In this document: piece after piece, positions 11,300 to 24,500 of the stretch
Layout: each line of letters begins with the position of its first letter
Numbering within the stretch: the first letter of the stretch is position 1
Assembly: GCA_015680685.1 (NCBI GenBank)
Contig: MNCI01004158.1
Coordinates: forward strand, 34,035 to 98,034
Reading direction: 5' to 3'
DNA length: 64,000 nucleotides
Source of the DNA: Gnetum montanum
Taxonomy: Eukaryota; Streptophyta; Gnetopsida; Gnetales; Gnetaceae
Made by a program: the position numbers and the translations under genes
The notes under the pieces: generated by a model
Database searches by the model: none
Told to the model about the DNA's origin: nothing
What the model saw: the letters and a program-made list of their open reading frames with translations, nothing else

Positions 11300-12390
11300 T
11301 GATGAGTGGCAAAGTACCCTATGTCCAACCATACAAATCATAAGCATTCATGCATGATCTAGTCATATTATACAGACCTTAAATTCTTAACTACACTAGT
11401 TCCAAGGAATGAAATCTAATTGTGACAATCATTGTCTTCTCAACTATACTTGTGAAGCTTAATTATATGGTTAAGTATAATTGAGGCACATCATTTTTAT
11501 TATTTTATATTTTATTTTTCTTCAATTAATAACAAGTTGAAACTTAATTTATGAACCAATTAATTAATCTAATTTCTAATCAATAACTAACTATCCTAAC
11601 ATAAGTATTCGAGCACACTTTTCGTGGACATCCTGAACACGTATAACATTGCTAGGTTACCAAATGTTAAGCATTACTAGGATTACCAAGAGTCATACGC
11701 ATGCTTGAAGCCATCATACTTATGTGCTTAATTAACTTCTATTTAATCTAGTTAGCTTACTTTAGCTTAATTACTTAGAAGAATTTAACGAAAATACATA
11801 AAACATTAAATGCATGAATAAATTATTTAAGCTAGCTAAGGTGCTACAAGGTTTGATCAAAAAGCTCATCATTATTACCACACACACTACCATGCTCAGG
11901 TACAACAATGCTCAAATAAAGATCCATACACTCAATAACTTTTGTTGTATGCACTTTGGAAAATATTCTAACTTTGGAGAAAAGAAACTACAAGAGCTCT
12001 ACTATGCTATGACAAAAAATATATCAAAACTATGTGCCCAAGTGCTATATTTATAGGCTAGCACATACCCCATGATATCAAATATTCAACATCATATCTT
12101 GGGGCCCAATATCAAATACCCAACATTTTAGCTCCAATATCATATATCTAATATCAAAGCCTTATAAAATACAATTCATCATACCCCCATAACTAAATGA
12201 AAACTCATCCTTGAGTGAACAAAAGGAGGAAAAAGTTTCTTATAAAATATTGGGAAGGTATGGGATTATTGACTAACATGCAAACTAACTTAGATGGAAC
12301 AGATATACTCTAAGTGTCCAACTATATAGATTTACAATCTTTTACAAAATTGAATGTTCATAAAAATAGGATTAAACACCCTAGAAAAAA
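11300..12390 (-). repeat. 3' LTR of B
   Basis: Left edge TGATGAGTGGCAAAGTACCC aligns with TAATAAGCGACAAAGTACCC at 44854 and with the end of the G LTR (63921, other strand). Several hundred bp are clearly alike between 11.3 and 12.05 kb and 44.85-45.6 kb, for example CTCAACTATACTTGTG. The right edge is approximate: I place it at ...ACTAACA near 12390. 12.07-12.16 kb contains repeated CAATATCA motifs. Confidence 0.75.
12045..12056 (-). promoter_or_regulatory. TATA box of the B LTR
   Basis: Minus strand CTATAAATATAG. The related LTR of G has CTATAAAT at the equivalent place (63174-63181, plus strand), preceded in both by a short minisatellite. The position just upstream of the conserved transcribed part of the LTR fits an LTR promoter. 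Confidence 0.6.
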
Positions 12391-14179
12391 CTAACATCCA
12401 ACTCCTCTAGCAGCTGAAGAGCAAGGAAGAAGATTTAATGATTATGAAGGATCCTCATCGCATATGCTGTTGCATCTTCCTTGGTGAAGATAATCCCATT
12501 TTGAGTCCATACTTCCCACTACAATCACAACAAAATTGTAAATTAGTGTGTAATGTGTAACATATAGCTTTTAAGTACCTTGTCTCTTCAGTGGTTACAC
12601 TTGGCTAGGTTGTGATTACAATGGATTAATTTCTTTAATAGTGTTAGTGGGAAAACTAGAGAATAGGGTGAAATGAATAAGTGGTTAATTAAATTTTAAA
12701 AAGTTCAAACATGATAAAATGCTTGAAGAGGGTTTAAGAATTCACAATAATCAAAAGAGGATTTCACTAAAAAAAATTGTGAAGATGCACACAATTGGAT
12801 GTCACTAATGGGACACACAAAAGGATTTGATTGTGAGAATGTCTAAGGATAAAGGACTTAACTAACCCAACAAAAAGGTATGCAAGTGGATCCTCCCCAA
12901 AGTAGGCACATGCCCTTATTGCCCTTGCGTAACTTCAAACTAAGGAGTCCATGGGCCCCATGGATGATTAATGGTTACAAAAAGTTAAGTACAAAAAACC
13001 TAGAAGAAACTACCTAAGAATTTCAACATACCAAACCAAGACATCAAATAAAAACATGAAATTGACAATGAGGTGAGACATGGAAAAAATAGATGGATAA
13101 GAGAGTGTATGAAATGGAGTTCATGATTAAGGTCACATGAAGTCCCTTGTGAATTTTATGGTTAAATGACCTAATAAAATCCATTTTATTTTAGAACAAA
13201 ACCAACCACATTCAATGACTTTTCATCACCATTCTAAGAGTAGGCCACCCCCCTAAGACACAAGAGTGCTCACATAGAACAATCACGATTCCTTATTAAA
13301 GAAGAAAAGAGAAGTAGGAAGTGAGAAAGGACCTTAGTTAGAGGGGACCGTCAAGCATGGGTAACACATCTTTCTAATCCCATAACTAGTCTTTGTAGCT
13401 TGTTTATTTTGTCTAAGGGGTGTGCTTTGAATTCTCATCATTTTTGTTTTTTGAATGGGAGTCACACCATGTAAATACTCATTCAAATTCCTATTATTGG
13501 TCAACATGAAATGGTAAGAAATCCATGAAAACACACATGCATCCAAGTAAGTAGAAAATCATAAAGGGTATCGAGTCCTCTTAAAGGCACACCCTATTTA
13601 AACCTTTGAATCCTTTCCAAATCTAGAAACTACCAAAGTCACAAGTTTGTTAAAGTTTTATTAATGAAAAAGAAACCTCACATTTCCAAAACAAGAAAAA
13701 CCATAGAGTTTGTGGATGGGTGGATGTTGTGGACTCACTACCTATTTCATGAAAAGAAACCATGTCCTAGTTATCATTAATAAAATTCAAATCTAGAATC
13801 CAAGCACCAACAATCAAATAACTGGATAGCACATGCCCACATCAATCAAATTGCACTATACCCAGTTGGTAATAAGGCATGTTATTATTAAAACACAATA
13901 AGAACATCACATCCAAATAAAGGAAAATATTTAACAAAAATAAAATGTACTAACGATGTTGTAAAATAAAAATTTTGAAAAATTAATAATGTAAAACAAA
14001 AAGGTGTAAGATAAAGAATCTATAAAACAAAAAGTTATAAAAGAAACAAGGTGTAAAACAAAAAGATGAAAAACTATGGAGTCACTTATATAGTTAGTAT
14101 GGATGGCCATCTCCTCCACAACTAAGTTGAAAAGAGGAGATTCAAAAGAGATAGCGTGATTGTCCATCTAATGAGGCAT
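12391..14179 (-). other. 3' non-coding part of B
   Basis: About 1.8 kb between the integrase end and the 3' LTR of B. No protein similarity seen on either strand. Long untranslated stretches after pol are usual in Athila elements, which may carry an env-like ORF there; I see no trace of one. Confidence 0.45.
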
Positions 14180-14768
14180 TTGTTGCACTAGCTTGCTTAA
14201 ATTTTTAACTTATTGTGTATTGACCTATTGTTTCTTATTTGGGCTCTCATGTTTGTAGATCAACATGGCCCCAGAAGGAAAATTTTTGTAAATGATATAA
14301 GGTCCTTCCCACAATGTTTGGAACTTAGTCTATTAAGGTACATGTGTGGGGTTCTGGTAGAGGACCTTATCTCTCGGTTGAAATTTGAATTTCCTAATTC
14401 TAAGGTCATGATATTTTTTGTTAAATGCCTTATGCAACTCATTAGATGATAGGGTCGCCAATTGATTTTCCTATAACAACTTTAGATTTATTAATCTTTC
14501 TTTTTGTGCTATCCTTAAGTCAAGGTTAAGGTCATAATTTGTTGAAAGTGTACAAAGCTTAGATTGAATAGGAAGTGTTGGTAATTTTTCGTACACCAGC
14601 TCATAAGGAGAATAGCCTATAAGAAGTTCTCATGTTGAGCAGTAGGCCCAAAGGGCATTATTGAGTTTTGTGCTCTAGTCTTTCCTATATTTGCTGATAA
14701 TTCTAATTAAGATCTTTGTGATTTCCCTATTTGTAACCTCAACTTAACCATTGGCTTAGGGTGGTAGG
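14180..14768 (-). pseudogene. B integrase, C-terminal part
   Basis: On the minus strand from about 14755 down: ANG.VEVTNREITKILIR, NNALWAYC, GYSPYELVYEKLP, then KFKFQPRDKVL and LWEGPY. These match the catalytic-glutamate segment (E of VEV retained) and the C-terminal part of Athila-type integrases. Stops sit where Q or W is expected. The gene continues at 33306 beyond the D insertion. Confidence 0.75.
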
Positions 14769-16242
14769 TGAAACACCACAAAATTCTGAGACAAGAATCG
14801 AGCAAAGTCATGATGCTCCCCAGCATGACTGAAGCTTGAGGACCTCACAGACAGCTTCAAGTAGAGTCAAACTCAACAAGAAACAGTTCCCTAGGATCTG
14901 CAGAAGACCACGGTGACATTTGGAATCAAACATGGTAAATTTGGAGCTCAAGATACTTTTTTTTCACTGAGTATGCAGTATGCAGCATGCACACCCAGTG
15001 TGCACGCCTCACATGTACGCTCAGCATGTACGACTGACGTGTACGCCCTGCATGTGACTCCAAAACTGCATGAAACAGACACTCTGGAGCAAGACTTCAT
15101 ACAAGGCATCAACTCACAAGGACAGAGAAATTGTTAGGCATCATCATGGGCTCCAGAAAATCAAATTTTGGCCTCAAAATCATGCACTTTGGAGTTCATA
15201 CGCTAAGCATGTACATCCTACATGCCCAGCGTATACGCCCAGTGTGTACAGTGTGTACGCCCAGCGTATACACCTAGTGTGTACAACATGTACACCCAGT
15301 GTGTAGCATACCGTATACCAATCAAAGTTCTCCAAAACCATGTCAGATCAAGTCCAACTGAGCTAAACATCCACAGGCAGCATTCTCATGACATCCGAAT
15401 TCAAATCCGAGGGCTAAATTTGATGCTTCCTATTGTAAAATAACTTCTTTTGTTTTAGTCAAGCTTGTACGCCAAGTTCACATGCCTAGTGTGTACACGC
15501 TGGCGTACAGCAATATACGCTGGTGTGCAGCATGCTGTACACTTATAAAATTTCATTCTTTCACACTCGGTTAACGTGCCACATGTCACCCGACCCGAGA
15601 GTCCAGCATCCCATAGCCAATCATCCCCTCTTAGATCTGAGTCTAATGTCTAAAATTGTATAAAAACCCCGATTTTTGACCAGATCAAGGTTCAAAAAAT
15701 TAAAAAGATTAGAGAAAAAAAATTTGGGGCAATACACAAAAAGAGAACACCCAGAATGCTACGTGCTGAGACTGGACTTCCATCCTACATGCTGAGCATA
15801 CAGCCTTCATGCTGTGCTTGCAGCCGAATCTAGCAAACAATCATCCCCCTGCATCCATTGGAGCCTTCCATTCACCTTATGTCAGATTCACAACCGTGTT
15901 AGACCGGTGCATTGTAACTTTCCGTTTTGCAATAATATTGCCACATTTCTTTTGCTAAGTTCTATCACAGTTTTTCGTTTGTTCTTGTATACTACTATTA
16001 CATTTCTGTACGTTTACGCTCTAGTTTACATTTATTACACCATTTGCATATAACCTGGCGTATCGCATATTGGCATATGTTCGAGGAAATCCTTGTCTGA
16101 TCTGCATGTGGACCACCCAAGGTACTCTACCATCGTTAGTTCCAACTCACCCTCAGGTAAAGGTAGGGTATTTTGTGCTTGCCCGGTGATCTCTTAGTCT
16201 CTGTTTCGTTCCAGCCGGAGACCGACAATTTCGAACCGTATA
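14769..16242 (+). repeat. 5' LTR of D
   Basis: Starts TGAAACACC and ends CGAACCGTATA; the 3' copy ends CGGACCGTACA. It contains GTGTACGCC/TACACCCAGCGT-type minisatellites at 14.98-15.06, 15.19-15.31 and 15.46-15.54 kb, a TATA box at 15658 and a GC-richer transcribed end similar to all other Tat-like LTRs here. Confidence 0.93.
15658..15670 (+). promoter_or_regulatory. TATA box of the D LTR
   Basis: GTATAAAAACCCC. The equivalent site in the 3' LTR is mutated (TGTATTAGACCCC near 32723). Related LTRs keep ATAAAAACCCC (44284) or its reverse complement (near 42180). Confidence 0.6.
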
Positions 16243-16247
16243 GAAAA

Positions 16248-16265
16248 TGGTGCTAGAAAGAGGAC
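16248..16265 (+). other. Primer-binding site of D
   Basis: TGGTGCTAGAAAGAGGAC five bases after the LTR end. The same site is TTGGCGCTAGAAGG in X and TGATGCTAGAAGGAGG in C, so the family consensus is close to TGGCGCTAGAAGGAGG. Primer tRNA not identified. Confidence 0.75.
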
Positions 16266-16394
16266 CTAAAACTATTTAAACTTACTTTGACCTCATACAC
16301 ACACCCTCGCACTTCAGATCTGTACCCTAGTTTTCCCAGATTCACATTGCGCCAATACTAAACCTGGTTCTAAACTTCTCAGATTTGTACCCTG

Positions 16395-16700
16395 TTCTTC
16401 AGCATTCTCAGCGTCTACACGCTACACCCCCCATGTTGTACGCTGTAGACCCTGTCTACACGCTGCCGAGCCCACTTGCACGCTGCACGCTGTAGACTTT
16501 GTGTACATGCTGCCCAGACCACTTGCATGTTGTACACTGTAGACCATGTCTACACGCTACCTAACCCACTTGCACGTTGTACGTTGTAGACCCTATCTAC
16601 ATGCTACCCAGCCCACTTGCACGCTGTACACTATCTCCGTACGATGGTCGTTGAAGCCTATACGCTGAGATCCAGTATATACATTGTACACTGCGAACTT
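16395..16700. repeat. Leader minisatellite of D
   Basis: Repeated CACTTGCACGCTG, TGTAGACCCTGTCTACACGCTG and variants with the ACGCTG/CAGCGT core; the pair GTAGAC...GTCTAC makes short hairpins. Position between primer site and gag equals the arrays in X (100-430) and C (41.1-41.35 kb, minus). Confidence 0.8.
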
Positions 16701-16768
16701 AGGTGTACGTTGATAAGTATACCCGTTTCACATCCCTTCCACCGTGTTATATTCACAATCGTTTCATC

Positions 16769-17904
16769 ATGAACACTATGAATCCCAACACTTCAACCAA
16801 GCCCATCACAGATATCATAGGCCCCATGGCCATTCAACAACCTAGAGTACAACCCACGGCAGGACCTCGTCGGTCTCTTAGACAGAAAGGGAGGAACCCA
16901 TCATTTAACATTATAACACAGGAGCAATATAATTTTATATGCATAAAAATCCAAGCCGGTCTAGCAGTGGATCAAACTAAAATGGAGGTTAAGAGATAAT
17001 ACGAACTGTTTCATAGGGGAGGACATGAATTCATCCCTTCCCCGAATGACATCATCCCTCTCCCCAAGCACTACTCTGAGCTCATCTCACAGCTCCTCCT
17101 AGCAAGGAATCAGCCTCTAGACCAGCCCATGCCAAACCCCCAAATACAGGAGGAAGACAATTTCGTGGCTCAGTCTGAACATGAGGATTCATATCATACC
17201 CTTAGCCCACAAACTTACGCAAACCCATTGTTTCACCCATTCATGGGGGAGACAACGTCCCTCCAGTCATTTAAAATCACTCAAGCACATGTGCCTCAAC
17301 AAGAGGCATCCACTCTTATCCTTGCTCCTCTTGTGACCGATGCACAACTCAATACACTACCCCTCTCCATTATTCTTCCCGTCACCATGTCATCCTCTCT
17401 CTTACAAATGCAACCACAACAACAACCCCTTCAACCCAATGTAGGCATCACACTCCCATCTCAGACCCTTGGAATGCCATCTGTGATACCGGCTTCTACG
17501 GCTCCTCACTATATACCTCGGATCCAAACTCAGGGAGCACATTTCATGGCCGCAACTCAACAAGTGCAAAGTATTCCCTCGCGAACCACAACGGGGCAAT
17601 GGGCTACGATCGGCATGCAACCACATCAACCCCTTCATTACAATATGCCTCCTCTCACAATCCCATCCTTGAACATCCCCCAGATACAACAACAACAGAT
17701 ACAACAACAATAGCAATAGTAGCAACAATAGCCTTTCCCTTATGGCATGCCACCTTTAGCGAAGCCTGCAATAAACATACCACAAATGCAATTCCCAACT
17801 ACTCAATTTTCTGCCTTCCTTCCCACCATGCAACAGTCCAACCTTCCCACATCACAACAACCTGTCGCTTCACCCAGTGCTCAAGACTGGGCGGATGCTA
17901 AAAA
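16769..17904 (+). pseudogene. D gag, N-terminal region
   Basis: ATG at 16769 opens the frame. The text is Pro/Gln-rich (TMNPNTSTKPITDIIGP..., HEFIPSPNDIIPLPKHYSEL, QSEHEDSYHTL), and the equivalent region of C (minus strand, about 40.67-40.32 kb) aligns over the EFIP..YDIIPL, QSEPEDSYRTLSS and NPSFHPHM segments, which supports it as coding. A stop TAA at 16997 and a cluster of TAGs within a poly-Gln tract (17711-17740) interrupt it. At 17900-17905 a run of six As, one short of what is needed, shifts the frame from QDWADAKK into MMRELIEEV. Confidence 0.8.
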
Positions 17905-19143
17905 ATGATGCGAGAACTTATTGAGGAGGTAAGACGCCCTAAAACAACTAACAGCGAAGAGCTTAAGGTCTTGGAGTTTTACCAAGATGATCCTATTAGT
18001 TCTTTAGTGCTGCCACTGACATTGCCGAAAGGCATGTCTCTACCTCAATTGATCAAATACAACAAGGAGGGAGACCCCAACGCCCATCTAGTCATGTTTA
18101 GATTATAAAGTTTATTACTTCAAGCATGGCCTCATGCAATCTTGTGTGTCTTCGCCATGTCCCTTACGGGGAGAGCATTAGACTGGTACCGGGCTCTACC
18201 ATGCAATTCTATATCTTCCCTGGAAGACCTTTTACACGAGTTCGTGACCAAGTTTCAATATAGTCTAAAACTTGAAGCTACATTAGATAGCCTAATACAA
18301 GTGAAAAAAGCACCCCTTGAGCCTGTATAGAAATTCATTCAGAGATGGAATGCTGCATTGAATGAACTCCATGAAACAATACCTGAGACTTACTTGCTCA
18401 CGATCTTAAAGGGAGTAGTAAATGATTTCATCAAATTTAAGTTGTACTACCTAAATGCACGCACTCTAAACCAAGCCTTTGTCCAGATAAAGAACATAGA
18501 AGAGGCAGCACAAAATAGTCATGACCCTGCCTACATAGCCTTTAAAAATTAACATACTAAAAAAGATAAGGAAAAGGCTAAACTAACAATGGCAGCATTA
18601 GCAGAGACTCAACGAAGAGCTACCCAGCAACAAGGTAAACCAACTACCGCCCCCACCGGCTACACTAAACCTTCCCCTAATGCTACACCCGGGCCATCCA
18701 CATCCCAAGATGCTACACCAGGCCAAGCAAAAAATTTTGAGAGGAGAGACCCCTCTTAGTACACACGACTTCCCATGAAACCTTTACAACTATTCAACCA
18801 ACTATTGAAGGTTGGGCTGATGAAGCATAAGCAATTGTCCCCTGCGGCAATTCAAAGACATGATCGATTTTGCCAATTGGTTGACAACCCAGGCTTGGAA
18901 ACCCCAGACGAGCCCCCAATTCCAAGAGGCTTTAGGGTAGACCATTTCTGTGAGTACCATCAACGAAATGGACATGGCATAGACTATTGCTTCACTTTGA
19001 AGCAAGATATTCAACGAATGATCGATGCAGGCAAGATCACATTTGACAAGGATAACCCAGTCAAATCGCAAAACCAGTCCATGGGTATATATAAAGATCC
19101 CCTGAACACCAAAGAAGTGCCCTACACGATCAACACTATTTAA
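17905..19143 (+). pseudogene. D gag, capsid domain and zinc finger
   Basis: The core reads MSLPQLIKYNKEGDPNAHLV, then a WPHAIL.VFAMSLTGRALDW segment, YRALPCNSISSLEDLLHEF, ATLDSLIQVKKAPLEPV, WNAALNELHETIPETYL and TILKGVVNDF: the Retrotransposon_gag domain in standard order. HFCEYHQRNGHGIDYC at about 18940-18990 is the zinc-finger form C..H....GH....C of Tat gags. Stops at 18106 (TAA), 18328 (TAG, where C has CAG), 18550 (TAA) and 18757 (TAG) break it. Confidence 0.85.
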
Positions 19144-20811
19144 GTAGACAATAGTAGTGAAATGCCTAGGAAGCCTTTCATGGTTCATGTTCCCTCCACC
19201 CAGCAAACATCGTTACAAACTACATATCCCTCATGTAGTCCTCCTACCTCACACAAACCTTTTGTCATTCAAGTGCCTCCCACTATGGCGACAACGCAAG
19301 TGCTGCCCCAAACTAAACCATTTGTTATTAGGGTGCCTCCTACTGATACAACTGCTGGCATGACACTGTCGAACTAACTTACCCCCTGTGTGGTCCAAGT
19401 GCCACCAGTGGTTGCTATGGCAGAGGTAACAACGGTGACCCACCCCTTCCCATTTTTCATTCAAGTCCTGAAACAACCCCGCATTCCAACTCCACATGCT
19501 CCCATGCAACCTACACGAGAGCTCCTAGTAGACAGGCTCACAAGGGAATGTTTAAAGAAGGAACGTTTAACAAAGGAACAATGACTGGCATTGGGGCCTC
19601 CAAAGCCAACCCCATTAAGCGCAGTGCCTATGACTCCCACCAACAATGAACCAAACACGTGCCATAAAAGGGAAGAACTGAAAGCACAACCCATGTCAAC
19701 ACCAACAGTCACCGAAAGCAACATGAAAGCCACCCCACACGGGATATGGCTATTAGATCCAATGGATCAAGTGGCTTTGGACAAAAATGCACCCAATGGC
19801 AAACACTTAGCTAAAACCCTGACGTAGGTCACCCAGGCCCTTAAACAAAAGAACACGTCATTAAGCTTATATGACCTTGTCTTGACCTCATTAGTTCATC
19901 ATGAAGCCCTGGTACAAATGTTGACGTCAATCCCTATTAGTGAGAACCTACCTGCGGATGAGCCCTCTATACATGCAGTCATGTCTAAACACCAAGAAAC
20001 CAAATCCAAATCATTAAACTTCCATCCTAAAAACATTAAAATAAACGAGAGAATGGGAGACATCACTCATGAACCCATGTTCATAACCATACAATTCAAT
20101 CAGTTCAAGATACACCGGGTACATGTAGACGATGGAGCGGCCACAAATGTGGTACCTTACCCCATTATCGAACAGTTGGGCCTTACCGACTTAATCAAGC
20201 CAACAGCTACAACCTATCAGAAGTCTTTTAATGGATCATGAGTAGTGGTCAAGGGTACATTGACCTTGGACTTCATAGTAGGGGATTGGTTCCCCACCTC
20301 CGCTGACTTTGTGGTTATCAATGAGATGCCTGGCTTCAACTTAATCTTGGGGCAACCCTAGTTAGCCCAATTAAAAGCGGTGTCTTCCACCATCCATTAG
20401 GAAATTCACATACCATATGAAGGGGCTGAGATCATTATCCATGGAGATACCGCTACTTCCACCATCTTATCTCACACGGAAGCAAACCCAGGCTCCGAAG
20501 TTAAGTTCGAAGAGCCCGAACTACGCAACCCACAATGCGAACATAAACTCGAAAAACCTGTGACGAACAAAACAAAAAACACCTGAAAGGATAACTAGCA
20601 CATCGAGGGTGATTCCTCAGAAACCATGGAAACAACATCTAAAATAGAAGCATCTGAAAGTATTGACTCAAAACTCGCTCCATTAGACGTCTCCTGGTCA
20701 GAGTTACCTTTCAATGTAATCAGCGAAGGAGATGTTGAATATCGAATTGTCCCCGTTAGACACCACACTACCATGAAAACAAAAAAGATAAAAGAAATGC
20801 TAAACAATTAG
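19144..20811 (+). pseudogene. D gag-pro linker and aspartic protease
   Basis: After the zinc finger comes a Pro/Thr-rich linker with repeated PFVIQVPPT-like units (19.16-19.45 kb), then the protease: FNQFKIHRVHVDDGAATNV around 20098-20154 matches the V(D)(G)G.(S/A).N active-site segment of Tat proteases (catalytic Asp in VDDG at 20125), and MPGFNLILGQP near 20328-20360 matches the ILG.P motif. Stops: TAA 19375, TGA 19582, TAG 19825, TGA 20239, TAG 20359, TAG 20398, TGA 20584. The frame is the same (position mod 3 = 1) as capsid and RT. It ends at a TAG at 20809. Confidence 0.8.
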
Positions 20812-21120
20812 TAAACATGAGAAATAGTTTGAAATGACGTTAAACTACATTCATAGTCCAAAACAACATTAAACTACCACATGTCCGCAATGACATAAAA
20901 CAAGCCACGATCAGAAATGGCCGGTCTACCAAGAAACCCCCCAATATCATTTGAAATTTTCCTCGTCTGCACATGGCCTAAGATGGCCTTAAACTAGTGC
21001 ATGGGGCCCAAAATGGCCTTAAACTAGAACATCAAGATTATAGTCCATCATGACTTTAAACTGACACACAAGTACGCATGGCCCGGAATGGCCCTAAACT
21101 ATAGCACTTTCTTACATTTG
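20812..21120. repeat. Degenerate repeats at the start of the D protease-RT spacer
   Basis: GACGTTAAACTACATTCATAGTCC-like units of roughly 27-40 bp, each with TTAAACTA or TAAACTAG preceded by GGCC/GACA. They belong to the same family as the arrays at 26.40-26.62 and 30.2-30.6 kb (reverse complement: TAGTTTAAGGCC). No coding frame. Confidence 0.6.
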
Positions 21121-21548
21121 CCTTCTCTCAATTCAGGTTCAGCCTCCAAAGTTATGCTTACATTGTTGTGTTATTAATTATAGTTTTTCTTCACATTCCC
21201 CTTTTCACAATTGTCCTTCGATTACAATTACATTCCTACTGGTATCCCTACTTTGTGCATTATACTTAAACAACAAAACAAACCAAAACATTTTACATTG
21301 CTACATCATGTTTACATTTCAACAAAAATAGCCAAAAGAACAAAAAGATTTCCACTTTAAATCTACGTATGTTAGTGTTCAAACAAACTCAAAATTCAAA
21401 TAAAAAATATATATATATATAGTCATATACAGTTGGACAATTATAACAGTTAACTGATTCCATTCATCAATTCATGTACAACCCAAGGAAACACATTCAG
21501 TTTACGACTCATGTAAAAATATGAGCCATGATAATATCAAAATGAAAA

Positions 21549-24500
21549 CTAAACATCAGGGTCGGGAGGGTTGCCCCCTTCAGACTCTCCGGCACCATGG
21601 GTCCCCACTCCACTGGGGCCACCTTCTTGAACATCGTCATTGCCCTGACCCTATGAAAAGGTAAAAGAAAACAATCAACACAAAAGAAAAAGAGAAAAAT
21701 CCCAAACGTTATTGAATGAACAAAATTCACAAGAATAAACGGCTTACCGTAGGAGACACTCCTAAACCGAATTCCAACCGACGGAGAATTTCTTCCTTGG
21801 AGACACTAGCCTAGTCAGTCTCATCGAGGCCTAGATCGACGTTCACTAAGGCCTTCCCTTTGTCAATCGTCGACCATGTGAGATGTTTCAAGGGAAATTC
21901 ACCCACAGAGACCTCCCCAGAAGTAGTTGTAATTACCCTCTTAGGTGATTCCATCTCAACTATGGTATGTTTGGCAAATGTATCAAATGCAGAGCATAGA
22001 CCTAGACCCTCTACAATCATCTCAAGCTGATGCTTCTCTATAGATACCTCTTTTAGCGATTTCTTATAATGATACTTATGGGTATTTTCTTCTTGATCAC
22101 TTCTGCACCTTAGAAGCAAAAGCCTTCCAATCCTGACACTTGAGGTTTAGTAAATCTATCTAGGCCTTATGCTCTGCTGGCTCTCGACTCAGTGATATGT
22201 GGCGATTCAGTAAGTTCCAATATCTGGTATAAGTGATCTCAGAAGTTCGCCAAGAACGATCACCTATTAATTTGGTCGAGGCAAACTCATAACAAGATTT
22301 GAGATCATCACGTTTGGCCGATAACTCGGAAACCTCTCTTTCCCTTGCCTGGATCTGCAACCATAGTTGTTCAATAGAGTGCCTACAGGTCCAAAGTGAT
22401 TTGGTGTTATGCACAAGACATTCCGCCACCTCATCGTAGACTTGTCTCAGTACTTGTTCAACTTTTGGTGGTAGCGCAGGCAAGCTATGAATACAAATAG
22501 CCTCAGACGGATCCCACTTCAGTTTAGCCCCTACCCACATGAAAAGAACAGGCATTAGACCTTAGATGGCAAAAAAAAGAGGATAATGTGAAAATCGAAG
22601 GAAGCAAAATGCTTGAGACGTTTGTACCTATTTCAGGGTGAGCTTGCTGAATACGTTCAACCACCTTGTCAATGATACTAGTGACAAAATCCATTTTGCT
22701 TGGCATTTTGGTCCAAGTAAATGGTTCATGAGTACGAGATGGATTGGCTTCAGTGGTCATTTCAAGGGGAACCTCTATCAGAGGCACTTCTAACCGCATG
22801 GTAGGCACTGTCCTAGTTTCAATATCTTCGTCTAGAAGCGATAAAAAAACATAAAATTAAAACACCAAATAATGGAAACAACGATTTACAAGGCAACGCA
22901 ATAAAACAAAAAAATATCAGATTCTCTATTTCCTTTCTAGTTCAGAGGGTCACCAAGGTCTACTCTTCCCCTGAGGAAGCCATCAAACATTTCATCAATA
23001 CCATCTCGGTCATCGACTAGTTCTGTCTCCATGGTGTCTTGCGCTAGTTCTTTGGTTACTTCCACCTAATCTTTGTCGACCTCTTCCTCCTCAATTAAAT
23101 CCGTTGGGACTTCCTCCTCGTCGATAATCATTTCTAGCTCCTGCCTTCTCACTTCTGGAGTTAGCTCTGAAGACATTCATAGATCCAACATTAGTTTCAT
23201 GTAAACGGTCAAAAAGAAAAAAATGAATAAGACGAAAATAACGATAATGGCAATAAAACAAGTGCATCAAGCTTACTTACCTCGTGCAGGCATTTTAAAT
23301 CGTATACACTTCACCCTTGGCTCTTCTATAGTTGGGGTCACCTCTCTAGGACGTTCGCGCTTCTGAACCTTTGATTTGGCTTTCCCGATGGTCTCCTTGA
23401 TCACCCAATCAGCCCTCCTAGCAGTGTAGGGCACGTTGTCTGGTTCCAACCCCACACTGTCACATGTATGGATTGAACCACCAAATGACCCCTCTATTGT
23501 GATGGAAACTAATTCATCGATCCCCTCGGGTGCATCTTGAGACTTAGCTACCTTGAATAAATGGTTAATCCATGGGCGAGATAATTGAGTATGATCCCGC
23601 AAAACATATTTGTTATCTGCATGAACCACCAAAAATTTGGCTAGGCAACGTAGATAACCGGCGAAGAATGTGAAAGTAAAATGGGACTGTGCCTCAATGT
23701 TTGAACGCAACCACACTATCTCCCTATGGAAACCTAACAGCAAAAATTGGGCCCAATTATAATGCATCTCGGTCTCTAAAATGGTCTACATGATGCACAC
23801 AGCTTCCACCCCAAGACTCTTCACTTGAGACAGGGATTTAGGAAACACCCATGCCCTAAAAAGGGGATACAGTTCATTGACCTCCACCACCTTTGATGTT
23901 CCCTGCATTGGGAACCCCTTAGAGCCCTTGAGAACGCCCAACCAATCTTCCAGTTCACGCATTACATGGAGCTTCTTTTGCACCCTGTCCAAAACCATGT
24001 TCACACCATCTGTCGGGACACCGAAGAGGTCTGAAAAGAACTCGGCTAACAAATGAAAAACAATTTTGACACCCTTAATACAGGTACTATAGTAAGTGAC
24101 AGAGTCGTCGAACGAATCAACAATTCCAATCATTTTAGTTACAGAGACATCAGGGCTTGGGGTTGTGAATAGCTCCATGAGGCCGACATCATTTCCCAAA
24201 TTTCATGGATAGGGTGCACTCAGTCCACCCTGTCGTGATAGTGTCTCCACCAGGGGGGACGTTAACTGTAAGCATAATGTAAAACAATAGCACCAATATA
24301 ACCAATGTTGCAGCCTAACAAACAAAATAAGGCATCAAAGAACTATCATCACTTACCTTCAGTCGTGGGATTCATATTGCTAGGACCAAAATCAGTATCA
24401 TGGGGGAAAATTGATCCATTACGTGACCAATCCTCATGCAGCCACCCCCAAGCCATGCATTGCACAAATGCCCTGGAATACCACTTATGAAAATGAACGA

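Noticed and set aside
15222-15443. Tyr/Val-rich ORFs around 15.1-15.4 kb
   Set aside because: Run through ACGCCCAGCGTGTAC minisatellite in the D LTR.
17402-17728. Minus-strand 108-residue ORF with poly-Leu
   Set aside because: Shadow of the Gln-rich gag region on the other strand.
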